Notes under the pieces: model-generated
The model's input: only the letters and a program-made list of their open reading frames with translations
Databases searched by the model: none
Told to the model about the DNA's origin: nothing
Translations under genes and position numbers: made by a program
Origin: a virus
Length of the DNA: 20,233 nt
IMG/VR virus record: IMGVR_UViG_3300031972_001263
Span: 1 to 20,233 of that record
Strand: one strand, 5' to 3'
In this document: positions 1 through 7,655 of the stretch, piece by piece
Numbering within the stretch: position 1 is the stretch's first letter
Layout: the number at the start of each line of letters is the position of its first letter

Positions 1-1356
1 TTATTCAACCCAAATGTAAATGTTGCTATCCTTGCCAACAAATCAACAACTGCAAGAGATATTTTGGGTAGATTACAACTTGCATATGAAAATCTTCCAA
101 AATGGATGCAGCAAGGGGTTATTTCATGGAATAAGGGAAACATTGAACTTGAGAATGGAAGTAAAATTATTGCTTCAGCTACATCATCAAGCGCAGTTAG
201 AGGTGGATCATATAATGTTATTTTCTTAGATGAGTTTGCATTTGTTCCTTCTAATGTTGCAGAACAATTCTTTGCTTCTGTCTATCCTACTATCACGTCT
301 GGTCAAAAAACAAAAGTTATTATTGTTTCAACACCTCATGGTATGAATATGTTCTACAGATTGTGGGTTGATGCCATAGAAAAGAGGAGCCAGTTTGTTG
401 CTACAGATGTTCATTGGAGTGAAGTTCCCGGCAGAGATGAAAAATGGAAAGAAGAAACTATACGAAATACATCGGCGGCTCAATTTAATTCAGAGTTTGA
501 ATGTGAGTTTTTAGGGTCTATTGATACTTTAATTAGCTCAACGAAACTCAAGTCTTTGGCATACAGAACTCCGTTGCAGTCACATTCTAAATTAGATATT
601 TACAAAAAACCAGAAGAAGGTCACACATATATGCTAACTGCTGATGTTTCAAGAGGAACATCAAATGATTATTCTGCATTTATAGTGTTTGATGTTACAG
701 AAGTTCCATATAAAATTGTTGCAAAGTTTAGAGACAATGAAATTAAACCACTCATATTTCCCGGCAAAATTTATGATGTTGCAAGAGCTTATAATCAATC
801 GTATGTAATGATTGAAGTGAATGACATAGGAGAACAGGTTGCAACTACTTTACAGTTTGATTTGGAGTATGACAACCTAATCATGGCTTCCATGCGTGGG
901 CGAGCGGGCCAAGTCCTTGGAGCGGGTTTCTCAGGGGGTCGAGCGCAGTTGGGGGTAAGAACGACTAAAGCTGTGAAGAAGATTGGATGTTCAAATCTCA
1001 AACAATTGATTGAGGACAATAAACTTATTATCGAAGATTATGATTGCATCAACGAATTATCTACATTTATTGTTAAAGGATCATCACATACAGCTGATGA
1101 TGGGTGCAATGATGATTTGGTTGCGTGTATGTTTATGTTTGCATGGGCAACCGATCAAACATACTTCAAAGAACTGACAGATAGTGATGTTAGAAATATT
1201 ATGATGAGAGAACAACAAGAAGCACTAGAACAAGATATGGCACCATTTGGATTTATTGTAACTGGATTAGAGGATGAAAATATAGGTCAGATGGTAGATG
1301 AATATGGAACTAAGTGGTCGCCGATTGTTCGTCAAGACTATAATACAGATTGGTAA
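1..1356 (+). CDS. gp17: Terminase large subunit gp17, 3' part (5' end outside window)
   Basis: This is the ATPase/nuclease motor that packages phage DNA into the prohead through the portal. The frame is open from base 1, so the N-terminus, including the Walker A loop, lies upstream; 451 residues are visible against about 610 in T4 gp17. Seen here: a Walker B strand ending in LDEFAF (Asp at 229-231, Glu at 232-234), the STPHG coupling motif near 331, and a RNase H-like nuclease domain from about 625. Nuclease candidates are Asp in TADVSRG (about 643), Glu in MIEVND (about 814) and Asp in CNDDLVA (about 1114). The segment NKGNIELENGS and the RTTKAVKKIGCSNLK stretch match T4 and marine T4-like terminases. 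A local GC-rich patch lies at about 890-960. The gene ends with TAA directly against the stop of the antisense gene that follows. Confidence 0.97.
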   Translation, partial: LFNPNVNVAILANKSTTARDILGRLQLAYENLPKWMQQGVISWNKGNIELENGSKIIASATSSSAVRGGSYNVIFLDEFAFVPSNVAEQFFASVYPTITSGQKTKVIIVSTPHGMNMFYRLWVDAIEKRSQFVATDVHWSEVPGRDEKWKEETIRNTSAAQFNSEFECEFLGSIDTLISSTKLKSLAYRTPLQSHSKLDIYKKPEEGHTYMLTADVSRGTSNDYSAFIVFDVTEVPYKIVAKFRDNEIKPLIFPGKIYDVARAYNQSYVMIEVNDIGEQVATTLQFDLEYDNLIMASMRGRAGQVLGAGFSGGRAQLGVRTTKAVKKIGCSNLKQLIEDNKLIIEDYDCINELSTFIVKGSSHTADDGCNDDLVACMFMFAWATDQTYFKELTDSDVRNIMMREQQEALEQDMAPFGFIVTGLEDENIGQMVDEYGTKWSPIVRQDYNTDW

Positions 1357-1656
1357 CTATATGAATTCTATCAAATCGTTATCAACTTTGATAAAACAAT
1401 TTGAACACAGAATTTTTGATTCGCTTATTAGGTGAAATATTTCCTTTCTGCTTTCGTTATTCGTACCCACTCGTTTTGTTAGTTTGCGAATTTGTGAATC
1501 GTGTGGGTGAAACTTTAGACAGATTGTTTCACTTTCACCACAATGCATACAAGATTGTTCTGCCAAAAAATCATTCAATAGAACAATTCTCTTTTGGTAA
1601 TTTCTACGAGCAACCTTTTTGATTGTCTCTTTGTATTTTTCATAGTGTTCATTCAT
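1357..1656 (-). CDS. Small HNH-like zinc-binding protein, antisense
   Basis: This 99-residue protein lies on the opposite strand to all its neighbours, between genes 17 and 18, which are adjacent in T4. Its layout is that of small phage HNH endonucleases: a basic N-terminus, Cys36-x2-Cys39 (CMHCG), a central LKFHPHD (His50, His52, Asp53), then Cys84-x2-Cys87 (CSNC). Phages often carry such free-standing genes as homing endonucleases in intergenic sites. The residue after the last Cys pair is usually His (CxxCH) but here is Phe88, so the active site may be incomplete. The ATG is preceded only five bases upstream by a minus-strand TATAAATA and no Shine-Dalgarno is visible. Its TAG stop abuts the gene 17 stop. 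It may be an active nickase, a decayed one, or a DNA-binding zinc protein. The coding call is firm, the function is inferred. Confidence 0.75.
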   Translation of the reverse strand: MNEHYEKYKETIKKVARRNYQKRIVLLNDFLAEQSCMHCGESETICLKFHPHDSQIRKLTKRVGTNNESRKEIFHLISESKILCSNCFIKVDNDLIEFI

Positions 1657-1661
1657 GATTT

Positions 1662-1669
1662 TATTTATA
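1662..1669 (-). promoter_or_regulatory. T4-type late promoter (TATAAATA) for the antisense HNH-like gene
   Basis: The plus strand reads TATTTATA, which is an exact TATAAATA on the minus strand, five bases before the ATG of the antisense gene. With T4 late-promoter geometry (box at about -13 to -6) transcription would begin at or next to the A of that ATG, giving a leaderless mRNA. Confidence 0.6.
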
Positions 1670-1712
1670 AGTTATAACACTTATAAAAGTGGTGTTTTAG
1701 AAAACTGATTAT

Positions 1713-1720
1713 TATAAATA
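1713..1720 (+). promoter_or_regulatory. T4-type late promoter for gene 18
   Basis: Exact TATAAATA, 59 bases upstream of the gene 18 ATG, in the intergenic space shared with the divergent HNH-like gene. The gene 18 ribosome-binding site AGGAG follows at 1768-1772. Confidence 0.75.
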
Positions 1721-1779
1721 TTCTCAAATAACATAGACTTCAGTTTGTTCGTTTTGGAGTCTGATATAGGAGTAAAGAC

Positions 1780-3888
1780 ATGAGTTTCCTTGTATCTCCC
1801 GGCGTTCACGTTAGAGAAATTGATCTAACAGGTATCGTTCCCGCAGTTCCAACAACAATTGGTGCTATTGCTGGCGCATTTCAAAAAGGTCCAGTTGGTT
1901 CTATTGTAAGATTGGGCAGCGAGGAAGAAATGGTAAAGATTTTTGGTGAGCCACAAAATTCTGGCAACCAATTTGAAACTTTTTTTACCGCTGCAAACTT
2001 CCTCCAATATTCAGATCAGCTGAGTATTGTTCGTTGTGAATCTGGTGTTACAAATGCCATTGCATCTGGATCATCTTTCATCATTAGGGATGATGACCAT
2101 TACGAAGCTTCTTTTGCTGATGGACAAGGTTCAGTCGGTGAGTGGGCTGCAAGAACTGCTGGTGCATGGGGAAATTCAATTGGTGTTTCCGTCTGTGCAT
2201 CTGCAACTGCTTATGAGGAAATTGCTAAGACAACAACAAGTGCAACAGAAGCAAAAGGTCAGACAGTTATTAGTCTTACATCTGCTGCTGGTTTCAATGT
2301 TCATGACATTGTTAACTTTGGTGAGACACTAGGATTTGAATATCAAGTTACAGCTGTTGACACTGGTGCAGCTACAATTACAGTTCAACTGAAAGATGAT
2401 CCTGTTGCTGCTGGATTGCAATCTGAAATCGCTTCTGGAACAAGTGTTCGTCGCCGCTGGAGATTTTATGACTTATTTGATGCTGCTCCCGGCACATCAG
2501 ATTTTGCAACTCAAAATCAAAGAGGTACTGATGATGAAATGCACATCGTGGTTTTTGATTTTCTTGGAGAGATATCTGGTTTCTCTGTTACCGCAAATGG
2601 AAATAGAACCAATGCAGTTCTAGAAACTTATCCAAATCTATCTAAAAACTCAGTTGGTAGATCACCACAGGGTGATAGCACATACTATGCTGATAAAATC
2701 TTTAGGTCTTCCAGTTTTGTTTATTGGATGGATCATAACTCTGCCGGTTTCAACTGGGGAACAGACTTTGATGGTCAAGAGACATTCATTGTCATGGAAG
2801 ATGGTGGAACAGATGGCGCAGGAACAGATGCTGGTGACAACATCATCTTAGATGGAACTGATGGAGGTTCTGCTAATGTTGGTGATAAGGTTCAAGGTGA
2901 AACAGGTGCAACTGCATATGCTGCGCTTGATACACCAACAAATACAATTCTAAAAAATGGCACAGATGATTATGCTGTAACTGCTGGTGAACTTCAAATC
3001 GGTTATGATGAATTCAAAGATGTAGAAACAGTTGATGTAAACCTTATTCTTGGTGGAAAGGGTGGTGGAGATGGTAATACTGCATCCACACAAGATACAC
3101 ACGTAACCATGTTGACTGCACTAGTAGAAGACAGAAGAGATTGTGTTGCGTTTGTTTCTCCATATAGAGCAGCAACTGTGGGTGTTTCAAGTTCAAATAC
3201 AGCTACAGAAAATGTTGTTGATGCTTTCAATCTTTGCCCATCATCTTCATATGTTGTATTCGATAGTGGATACAAATACATGTATGACAAGTATAATGAT
3301 GTATATCGTTTCGTTCCAATGAACGGTGATACAGCGGGTCTTTGTGCTTACACAGATAATGTTGCTGATCCTTGGTTCTCACCAGCTGGTCTTAATCGTG
3401 GTAATGTGAGGGGTGCTATTAAACTCTCATATTCGCCAAAGAAATCTGAAAGAGATCAACTTTATAGAGCAAGAGTTAATCCTGTTGTAGATTTCCCCGG
3501 CCAAGGTGTTGTTCTGTTCGGTGATAAAACTGCACTTTCCAAACCAAGCGCATTTGATAGAATTAACGTAAGACGGTTGTTCTTGGTTCTAGAGAAGGCA
3601 ATTGCCACTGCTGCAAAATTCCAACTCTTTGAGTTCAACGATGAATTTACAAGAGCATCATTCAGAAACTTAGTCGAGCCTTTCTTGAGAGATGTTCAAG
3701 GTCGTAGAGGTATCTTTGACTTTAAGGTTGTTGCTGATGATACGAATAACACTGGTGAAGTTATAGATAGGAATGAATTTATTGGTGATATCTATATCAA
3801 ACCAGCAAGATCAATTAACTTTATCACACTTAATTTCGTAGCAGTTCGCACTGGTGTGGAATTTGAAGAAGTAGTTGGTAAATTTTAA
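1780..3888 (+). CDS. gp18: Tail sheath protein gp18
   Basis: This is the contractile sheath subunit that polymerises around the tail tube and drives injection. It has 702 residues against 659 in T4. The N-terminus (MSFLVSPGVHVREIDLTG) and C-terminus (IKPARSINFITLNFVAVRTG) are near-diagnostic for T4-type sheaths, and FRNLVEPFLRDVQGRRGIFDF is the conserved C-terminal core, which interlocks neighbouring subunits. Two segments look like insertions: about residues 150-220 (a beta-rich stretch with QTVISLTSAAGF) and about 340-385 (Gly/Asp-rich with repeated GTD and GDxI/GDKV units). AGGAG at 1768-1772 sets the ATG, with a late promoter at 1713-1720. It is followed after 19 bases by the tail tube gene, as in T4. 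Confidence 0.97.
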   Translation: MSFLVSPGVHVREIDLTGIVPAVPTTIGAIAGAFQKGPVGSIVRLGSEEEMVKIFGEPQNSGNQFETFFTAANFLQYSDQLSIVRCESGVTNAIASGSSFIIRDDDHYEASFADGQGSVGEWAARTAGAWGNSIGVSVCASATAYEEIAKTTTSATEAKGQTVISLTSAAGFNVHDIVNFGETLGFEYQVTAVDTGAATITVQLKDDPVAAGLQSEIASGTSVRRRWRFYDLFDAAPGTSDFATQNQRGTDDEMHIVVFDFLGEISGFSVTANGNRTNAVLETYPNLSKNSVGRSPQGDSTYYADKIFRSSSFVYWMDHNSAGFNWGTDFDGQETFIVMEDGGTDGAGTDAGDNIILDGTDGGSANVGDKVQGETGATAYAALDTPTNTILKNGTDDYAVTAGELQIGYDEFKDVETVDVNLILGGKGGGDGNTASTQDTHVTMLTALVEDRRDCVAFVSPYRAATVGVSSSNTATENVVDAFNLCPSSSYVVFDSGYKYMYDKYNDVYRFVPMNGDTAGLCAYTDNVADPWFSPAGLNRGNVRGAIKLSYSPKKSERDQLYRARVNPVVDFPGQGVVLFGDKTALSKPSAFDRINVRRLFLVLEKAIATAAKFQLFEFNDEFTRASFRNLVEPFLRDVQGRRGIFDFKVVADDTNNTGEVIDRNEFIGDIYIKPARSINFITLNFVAVRTGVEFEEVVGKF

Positions 3889-3907
3889 GTTTAGGGAGTA
3901 GCTTCAC

Positions 3908-4441
3908 ATGGCACAGATAGACGATTTTAAAGCTCAATTAATTGGTGGCGGCGCAAGGGCAAACCAATTTAGAGTTACAATTACTCCACCATCCGGTATT
4001 GCTACAGGATTAGATGTTCGTAGGGCATCATTCTTGTGTCGAGCATCATCATTACCAGCTTTCACTCTTCCAGCAATTCCAATTCCCTTTCGTGGTAGGA
4101 ATATTTACGTTGCTGGTGATCGAACTTTTGATGATCCTTGGACAACAACATTTTTGAATGATACTGATTTTGGTCTTAGAAATTCACTGGAGTTATGGTC
4201 AAACGGTATTAATGATCTTGCTGAAGGAACTGGTGTTACAGCTGCTGCTGACTATCAAACAGACTTAACAGTGCAACAACTGGATAGAGATGATACAGTT
4301 TTGAAAACATACATTTTCAGAAGTGCATGGCCTACAGATATTACATCAATTGCACTTGATGCTGGCACGGCTGACGCAATTGAACAATTTGATTGTACAT
4401 GGAGATATCAACACTTTGAAGCTTCTTCTGTGAACTTCTAA
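3908..4441 (+). CDS. gp19: Tail tube protein gp19
   Basis: This is the inner tail tube subunit, stacked as hexameric rings inside the sheath, through which DNA passes. It has 177 residues, close to T4 gp19 (163). It directly follows gene 18, as in T4, and shows the family pattern: NQFRVTITPP near the N-terminus, then SSLPAFTLPAIPIPFRGR, AGDRTFDDPWTTTFLND and NSLELWSNGI. The C-terminus FDCTWRYQHFEAS forms the final beta strands. AGGGAG at 3893-3898 sets the ATG. There is no separate promoter in the 19-base gap, so it is presumably cotranscribed with gene 18. Confidence 0.95.
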   Translation: MAQIDDFKAQLIGGGARANQFRVTITPPSGIATGLDVRRASFLCRASSLPAFTLPAIPIPFRGRNIYVAGDRTFDDPWTTTFLNDTDFGLRNSLELWSNGINDLAEGTGVTAAADYQTDLTVQQLDRDDTVLKTYIFRSAWPTDITSIALDAGTADAIEQFDCTWRYQHFEASSVNF

Positions 4442-4448
4442 TATCAAA

Positions 4449-4473
4449 CCTACTAAATATAACAATTAGTAGG
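4449..4473 (+). promoter_or_regulatory. Hairpin overlapping the gene 20 ribosome-binding site
   Basis: CCTACTAA at 4449-4456 and TTAGTAGG at 4466-4473 are perfect 8-bp complements with a 9-base loop. The 3' arm contains most of the AGGAG (4471-4475) that serves the gene 20 ATG at 4481, so folding would hide the ribosome-binding site. There is no U-tract, so it is not a standard terminator. A regulatory role is inferred. Confidence 0.55.
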
Positions 4474-4480
4474 AGTCATT

Positions 4481-6100
4481 ATGGCAGAACTTTTTGGATA
4501 TAAAATAAGCAAATCTAAAGAGGAGGGTGGTACATCTTTTACCGCCCCAACCTCTGATGATGGCGCAGTAGATATAGCTGGTGGTGGTTTTTTTAGTTCT
4601 TATCTGAATACAGATGGAAAAGAAAAAACTGATATAGACTTAATTCGTCGTTATAGAGATATTGCTCAACAGTCCGAATGTGATACTGCCATCGAAGATA
4701 TCATAAATGAAGGCATTGTTGCGAATGAAAGAGATATCTCTGTTCAAATTGTTTTAGATAACATTCCGTATTCAAGCAAAATCAAAAAAACAATCACAGA
4801 CGAATTTGATGAAGTCTTACGTCTTCTTAAATTTGAAGAAAAAGGTCATGACCTTTTCCGTAGGTGGTATGTTGATGGTCGTATTTATTTTCATAAAATC
4901 ATTGATCAAAAATCACCAAGAAAAGGCATAACTGAAGTTAGATATATTGATGCCACTAAAATCAAAAAAGTAAGAAAGGTCGAAAAAGAGAAAGACCACA
5001 AAACTGGTGTTGATAAAATTAAAAAGGTTCACGAGTTCTTTCTTTACAATGAGAAAGGATTGGGCTCAACAGGTGCTAGTCAAGGAATTCAAATTCATCC
5101 AGACGCTATCACTTATGTTCCCTCTGGTGTGATTGATGGTAATGGTGGTCGAGTGCTATCATATCTTCATAAAGCAATCAAACCTGTAAACCAATTGAGA
5201 ATGGTTGAGGACTCTCTGGTAATCTATCGTATATCAAGGGCACCAGAAAGAAGAATATTTTACATTGATGTTGGTAATCTACCAAAGGTAAAAGCAGAAC
5301 AATATCTCAAAGATGTTATGAATCGTTATCGTAACAAGTTGGTGTACGATGCATCAACTGGTGAGATTCGTGACGATAGAAATCATATGAGTATGTTGGA
5401 AGATTTCTGGCTCCCACGGCGAGAAGGTGGTAGAGGCACAGAAATTACAACGCTGCCCGGTGGACAAAATCTGGGTGAGATTGAAGATATCGTTTACTTT
5501 CAAAGAAAATTGTTTAGGTCATTGAATGTTCCTATTTCAAGATTAGAAGCAGAGTCTCAATTCACTCTTGGTCGTTCAACAGAGATTACCCGTGATGAAC
5601 TCAAGTTTACAAAGTTTGTTCAGAGGATACGAAAAAAGTTCGTTCCACTATTTACTGACATTTTGAAAACACAACTGTTGTTGAAAGGTATTATATCTCC
5701 TGACGATTGGCCTAATATACAAGAACACATCCAGTACGACTTCTTAGCTGACGGTCATTTCGCAGAGTTGAAGGAAGCAGAACTTCTCAATGACAGAATT
5801 AATACTCTGAATCAAGTAGAAGCATATGTCGGCACCTTCTTTAGTAAACAATGGGTGCAAAAGAATGTTTTACGGTTGACTGATCTTGAGATTGAAGAAA
5901 TGCAGAAACAGATAAATAAAGAGGCTGATATGGACCCAGAAGATGGTGGTATCAATCTTCCTGACGCACATGGTGGTATTAGAAGAGATGATACTGCAAT
6001 GGGTAAGGTTGGAGAACCGGGCCCTCCAGAAGATAGTACAGTATACAATCCACAGGAGCAACCTCCAGAAGAAGAACCAGAACAAGAGCCAGAGGTATAG
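4481..6100 (+). CDS. gp20: Portal vertex protein gp20
   Basis: This is the dodecameric portal at one head vertex. It initiates head assembly, docks the terminase during packaging and joins the tail. It has 539 residues against 524 in T4. Conserved portal segments include QSECDTAIEDIINEGIV, LLKFEEKGHDLFRRWYVDGR, SRAPERRIFYIDVGNLPK, DASTGEIRDDRNHMSMLEDF, LPRREGGRGTEITTLPGG and LFRSLNVPISRLEAE; the VYFQRKLFRSLNVP region is a classic target of marine g20 diversity primers. The C-terminus is a Pro/Glu-rich acidic tail (PPEEEPEQEPEV). AGGAG at 4471-4475 sets the ATG but lies in the arm of an 8-bp hairpin. Gene 67 follows after three bases. Confidence 0.97.
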   Translation: MAELFGYKISKSKEEGGTSFTAPTSDDGAVDIAGGGFFSSYLNTDGKEKTDIDLIRRYRDIAQQSECDTAIEDIINEGIVANERDISVQIVLDNIPYSSKIKKTITDEFDEVLRLLKFEEKGHDLFRRWYVDGRIYFHKIIDQKSPRKGITEVRYIDATKIKKVRKVEKEKDHKTGVDKIKKVHEFFLYNEKGLGSTGASQGIQIHPDAITYVPSGVIDGNGGRVLSYLHKAIKPVNQLRMVEDSLVIYRISRAPERRIFYIDVGNLPKVKAEQYLKDVMNRYRNKLVYDASTGEIRDDRNHMSMLEDFWLPRREGGRGTEITTLPGGQNLGEIEDIVYFQRKLFRSLNVPISRLEAESQFTLGRSTEITRDELKFTKFVQRIRKKFVPLFTDILKTQLLLKGIISPDDWPNIQEHIQYDFLADGHFAELKEAELLNDRINTLNQVEAYVGTFFSKQWVQKNVLRLTDLEIEEMQKQINKEADMDPEDGGINLPDAHGGIRRDDTAMGKVGEPGPPEDSTVYNPQEQPPEEEPEQEPEV

Positions 6101-6103
6101 AAA

Positions 6104-6271
6104 ATGAGTAGAGAATTTGTAGACGCAATTGAAAACGGTGATAATTTATCAGCTGAATCTGAATTTTCAGATATTATGATGAGTAAAGTTGGTAACTCAT
6201 TAGAAACTAATAGACAAGAATTAGCTAATTCTTTTGTCAATAGTAAGGTTGATGATGTTAAAGAATCTTGA
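6104..6271 (+). CDS. gp67: Prohead core protein, gp67-like
   Basis: This 55-residue protein starts three bases after the gene 20 stop, using AGAGG at 6091-6095 as ribosome-binding site. T4 has gene 67 here, encoding a small internal scaffold-core protein needed for correct head shape. The pattern FVDAIENGDNLSAESEF...NRQELANSF aligns with T4 gp67 (LIEAIKSNDLVAARKLF...EKIAIARNF). The long Asp/Glu tail of T4 gp67 is missing, and the protein ends soon after this helical part. Its end overlaps the next gene by 17 bases. Identification rests on position plus this short alignment. Confidence 0.75.
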   Translation: MSREFVDAIENGDNLSAESEFSDIMMSKVGNSLETNRQELANSFVNSKVDDVKES

Positions 6272-6506
6272 TGAAGTTTATCAAACCACAGTTTTTGAGA
6301 AAGATGAACACAAAACATCACAGGAATACAAGAAATTGTCTCCTAAGATGCGAAAAGCTGTCGATTCTATCTTCAAAATCATGGATGCTAAACCTTCAGA
6401 TTTCCTAAATACTTTTGAGAAAACTATAAGAGAAGTGTCTAAAAAGTTTGGTGTTACTGAGAAAGAACTTATGGGATACTTTGAAAAAGAAATGTTAGCA
6501 ACATAG
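6255..6506 (+). CDS. Small protein in the gene 68 position, probable prohead core component
   Basis: This 83-residue protein is basic and helical, with KTSQEYKKLSPKMRKAVDSI and a second helical half, IREVSKKFGVTEKELMGYFE. T4 has gene 68, another prohead core protein, between 67 and 21, and position suggests a similar role, though I cannot align it convincingly to T4 gp68. The start is uncertain: ATG at 6252 and 6255 are both in frame, and AAGG at 6245-6248 gives better spacing (6 bases) for 6255. The reading frame differs from the upstream gene 67-like frame, which it overlaps, so translational coupling is likely. The C-terminal helices might bind another core or capsid protein. Confidence 0.65.
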   Translation: MLKNLDEVYQTTVFEKDEHKTSQEYKKLSPKMRKAVDSIFKIMDAKPSDFLNTFEKTIREVSKKFGVTEKELMGYFEKEMLAT

Positions 6507-6515
6507 GAGTAGGGC

Positions 6516-6971
6516 ATGTCATTTAAAACATTAAGAGTTGCTGGAACAGTCACCGCTGCACAGACAGCAGATGACGCAGCACATGAAGCCATTCTTGGCA
6601 AATTATCCCCAGCTTCTTCATATAGAGTAACAGAGTTTGCTGGTCAAGATGCTCTCTTTCTTATTTCAGATGATTATCCTGTAGCATCTTCTTCAAATGC
6701 ATTTTATTTAAAAGCAGGAACTACAACAACAGTAGTTCCTGATGTAGAACGGGCACTACGATTTGCTTCTGGAGTTCCTATTGCACAAAATAGTGAAACT
6801 GACACAAATGCTAATGCAATTCTGTTAGAAAGTGGAACAGTAGATTCTCCTGGCTTTCTTCTCTACGATAGAGCCGAAACTGAATTCCGTATTTCAGTGA
6901 TCAATGAAACTGCTAGTAGTGATTGCGCTGTTTACGTTGAAGAAGTTGCACAAGGACACCCAGGCGCATGA
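6516..6971 (+). CDS. Unknown protein between the prohead core and protease genes
   Basis: I do not recognise this 151-residue protein. AGGAG (6506-6510) precedes the ATG, and its last bases overlap gene 21 as ATGA (6968-6971), so it is translated as part of the head gene run. It starts with a small helical/Ala-rich part (TVTAAQTADDAAHEAILGKL) and continues as a beta-rich domain with Ser/Thr-rich strands (FYLKAGTTTTVVPDVERAL, GFLLYDRAETEFRISV), ending in CAVYVEEVAQGHPGA. No signal peptide, membrane segment or catalytic motif is visible. T4 has no gene at this point. Its place among head genes suggests a virion or assembly protein, for example a head decoration or accessory protein, but that is only inferred from context. 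Confidence 0.8.
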   Translation: MSFKTLRVAGTVTAAQTADDAAHEAILGKLSPASSYRVTEFAGQDALFLISDDYPVASSSNAFYLKAGTTTTVVPDVERALRFASGVPIAQNSETDTNANAILLESGTVDSPGFLLYDRAETEFRISVINETASSDCAVYVEEVAQGHPGA

Positions 6972-7621
6972 ATATAAAACTAATTTCAGAATCAATTCAA
7001 GATGTGGAATACATCTGTGAAGAAAAAGAAAACGGTAAAAAAGACTACAAAATTCGTGGCGTCTTTATGCAGGGCGATATTAAGAACCGTAATGGTCGTA
7101 TCTATCCTAAAGATGTGTTGATGAAAGAAGTTGCTAACTATAACAAGAAATTTGTTGACGAGAACAGGGCATTTGGTGAGTTAGGTCATCCAGACGGTCC
7201 TACAGTCAACCTTGAAAGAGTCTCTCACCTAGTTACATCATTAAAACCAGATGGTAGTGATGTTCTTGGTGAGGCTCGTATTTTAGAAACACCTATGGGT
7301 AAAATCGTCAAAACTTTGATGGACGAGGGAACAAAATTAGGTGTTTCATCTAGAGGCATGGGAAGCTTGGACGAAAGAGGTGGTGCCAAGTATGTGAGAG
7401 ATGATTTTTACCTTGCAGCAGCTGCTGATATTGTTGCAGACCCTTCCGCTCCAAACGCTTTTGTAGAAGGTGTTATGGAGGGGAAAGAGTGGGTTTGGAA
7501 TAACGGTTCGTTAATTGAAGCACATGTTGCAGAAGTGAAAAAGAGATTTGATGTTAAAAAGCGTCAAAGGCAAGCGAATATGGAAGCATTAGAGTTTGCT
7601 AAATTCCTCAAGAAATTATAA
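6968..7621 (+). CDS. gp21: Prohead core protein protease gp21
   Basis: This is the maturation protease that cuts scaffold, capsid and itself inside the prohead once assembly is complete. It has 217 residues against 212 in T4. The conserved pieces are YKIRGVFMQGDIKNRNGRIYP (residues about 27-47), AFGELGHP with His74, GVSSRGMGSL with Ser127/Ser128, and AADIVADPSAPNAFVEG. His74 and the Ser of GVSSRG are the likely catalytic pair of this serine protease family. The C-terminus (EALEFAKFLKKL) is a Lys-rich helix, possibly the part removed in self-processing. It starts inside the end of the preceding gene (ATGA overlap), so translation is coupled. Gene 22 follows after a short gap holding a late promoter. 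Confidence 0.95.
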   Translation: MNIKLISESIQDVEYICEEKENGKKDYKIRGVFMQGDIKNRNGRIYPKDVLMKEVANYNKKFVDENRAFGELGHPDGPTVNLERVSHLVTSLKPDGSDVLGEARILETPMGKIVKTLMDEGTKLGVSSRGMGSLDERGGAKYVRDDFYLAAAADIVADPSAPNAFVEGVMEGKEWVWNNGSLIEAHVAEVKKRFDVKKRQRQANMEALEFAKFLKKL

Positions 7622-7623
7622 TT

Positions 7624-7631
7624 TATAAATA
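7624..7631 (+). promoter_or_regulatory. T4-type late promoter for gene 22
   Basis: Exact TATAAATA right after the gene 21 stop, 24 bases before the gene 22 ATG. A normal AAAGGAG ribosome-binding site lies between, so this transcript has a short conventional leader. Confidence 0.75.
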
Positions 7632-7655
7632 TTATTTAACAAAAGGAGACTTCCT

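Noticed and set aside
1401-1622. 73-codon plus-strand open frame between genes 17 and 18
   Set aside because: It is the complement of the HNH-like gene, whose Cys pairs and start are more convincing; no ribosome-binding site.
1676-1698. Imperfect inverted repeat AACAC...GTGTT in the 17/18 gap
   Set aside because: Only about five pairs with a bulge or mismatch and no U-tract; too weak to call a terminator or operator.
5812-6321. 169-codon open frame on the minus strand
   Set aside because: Antisense to the acidic end of gene 20 and the gene 67-like gene; Ser/Pro/Gly runs mirror the Glu/Pro-rich tail. No promoter or start signal.
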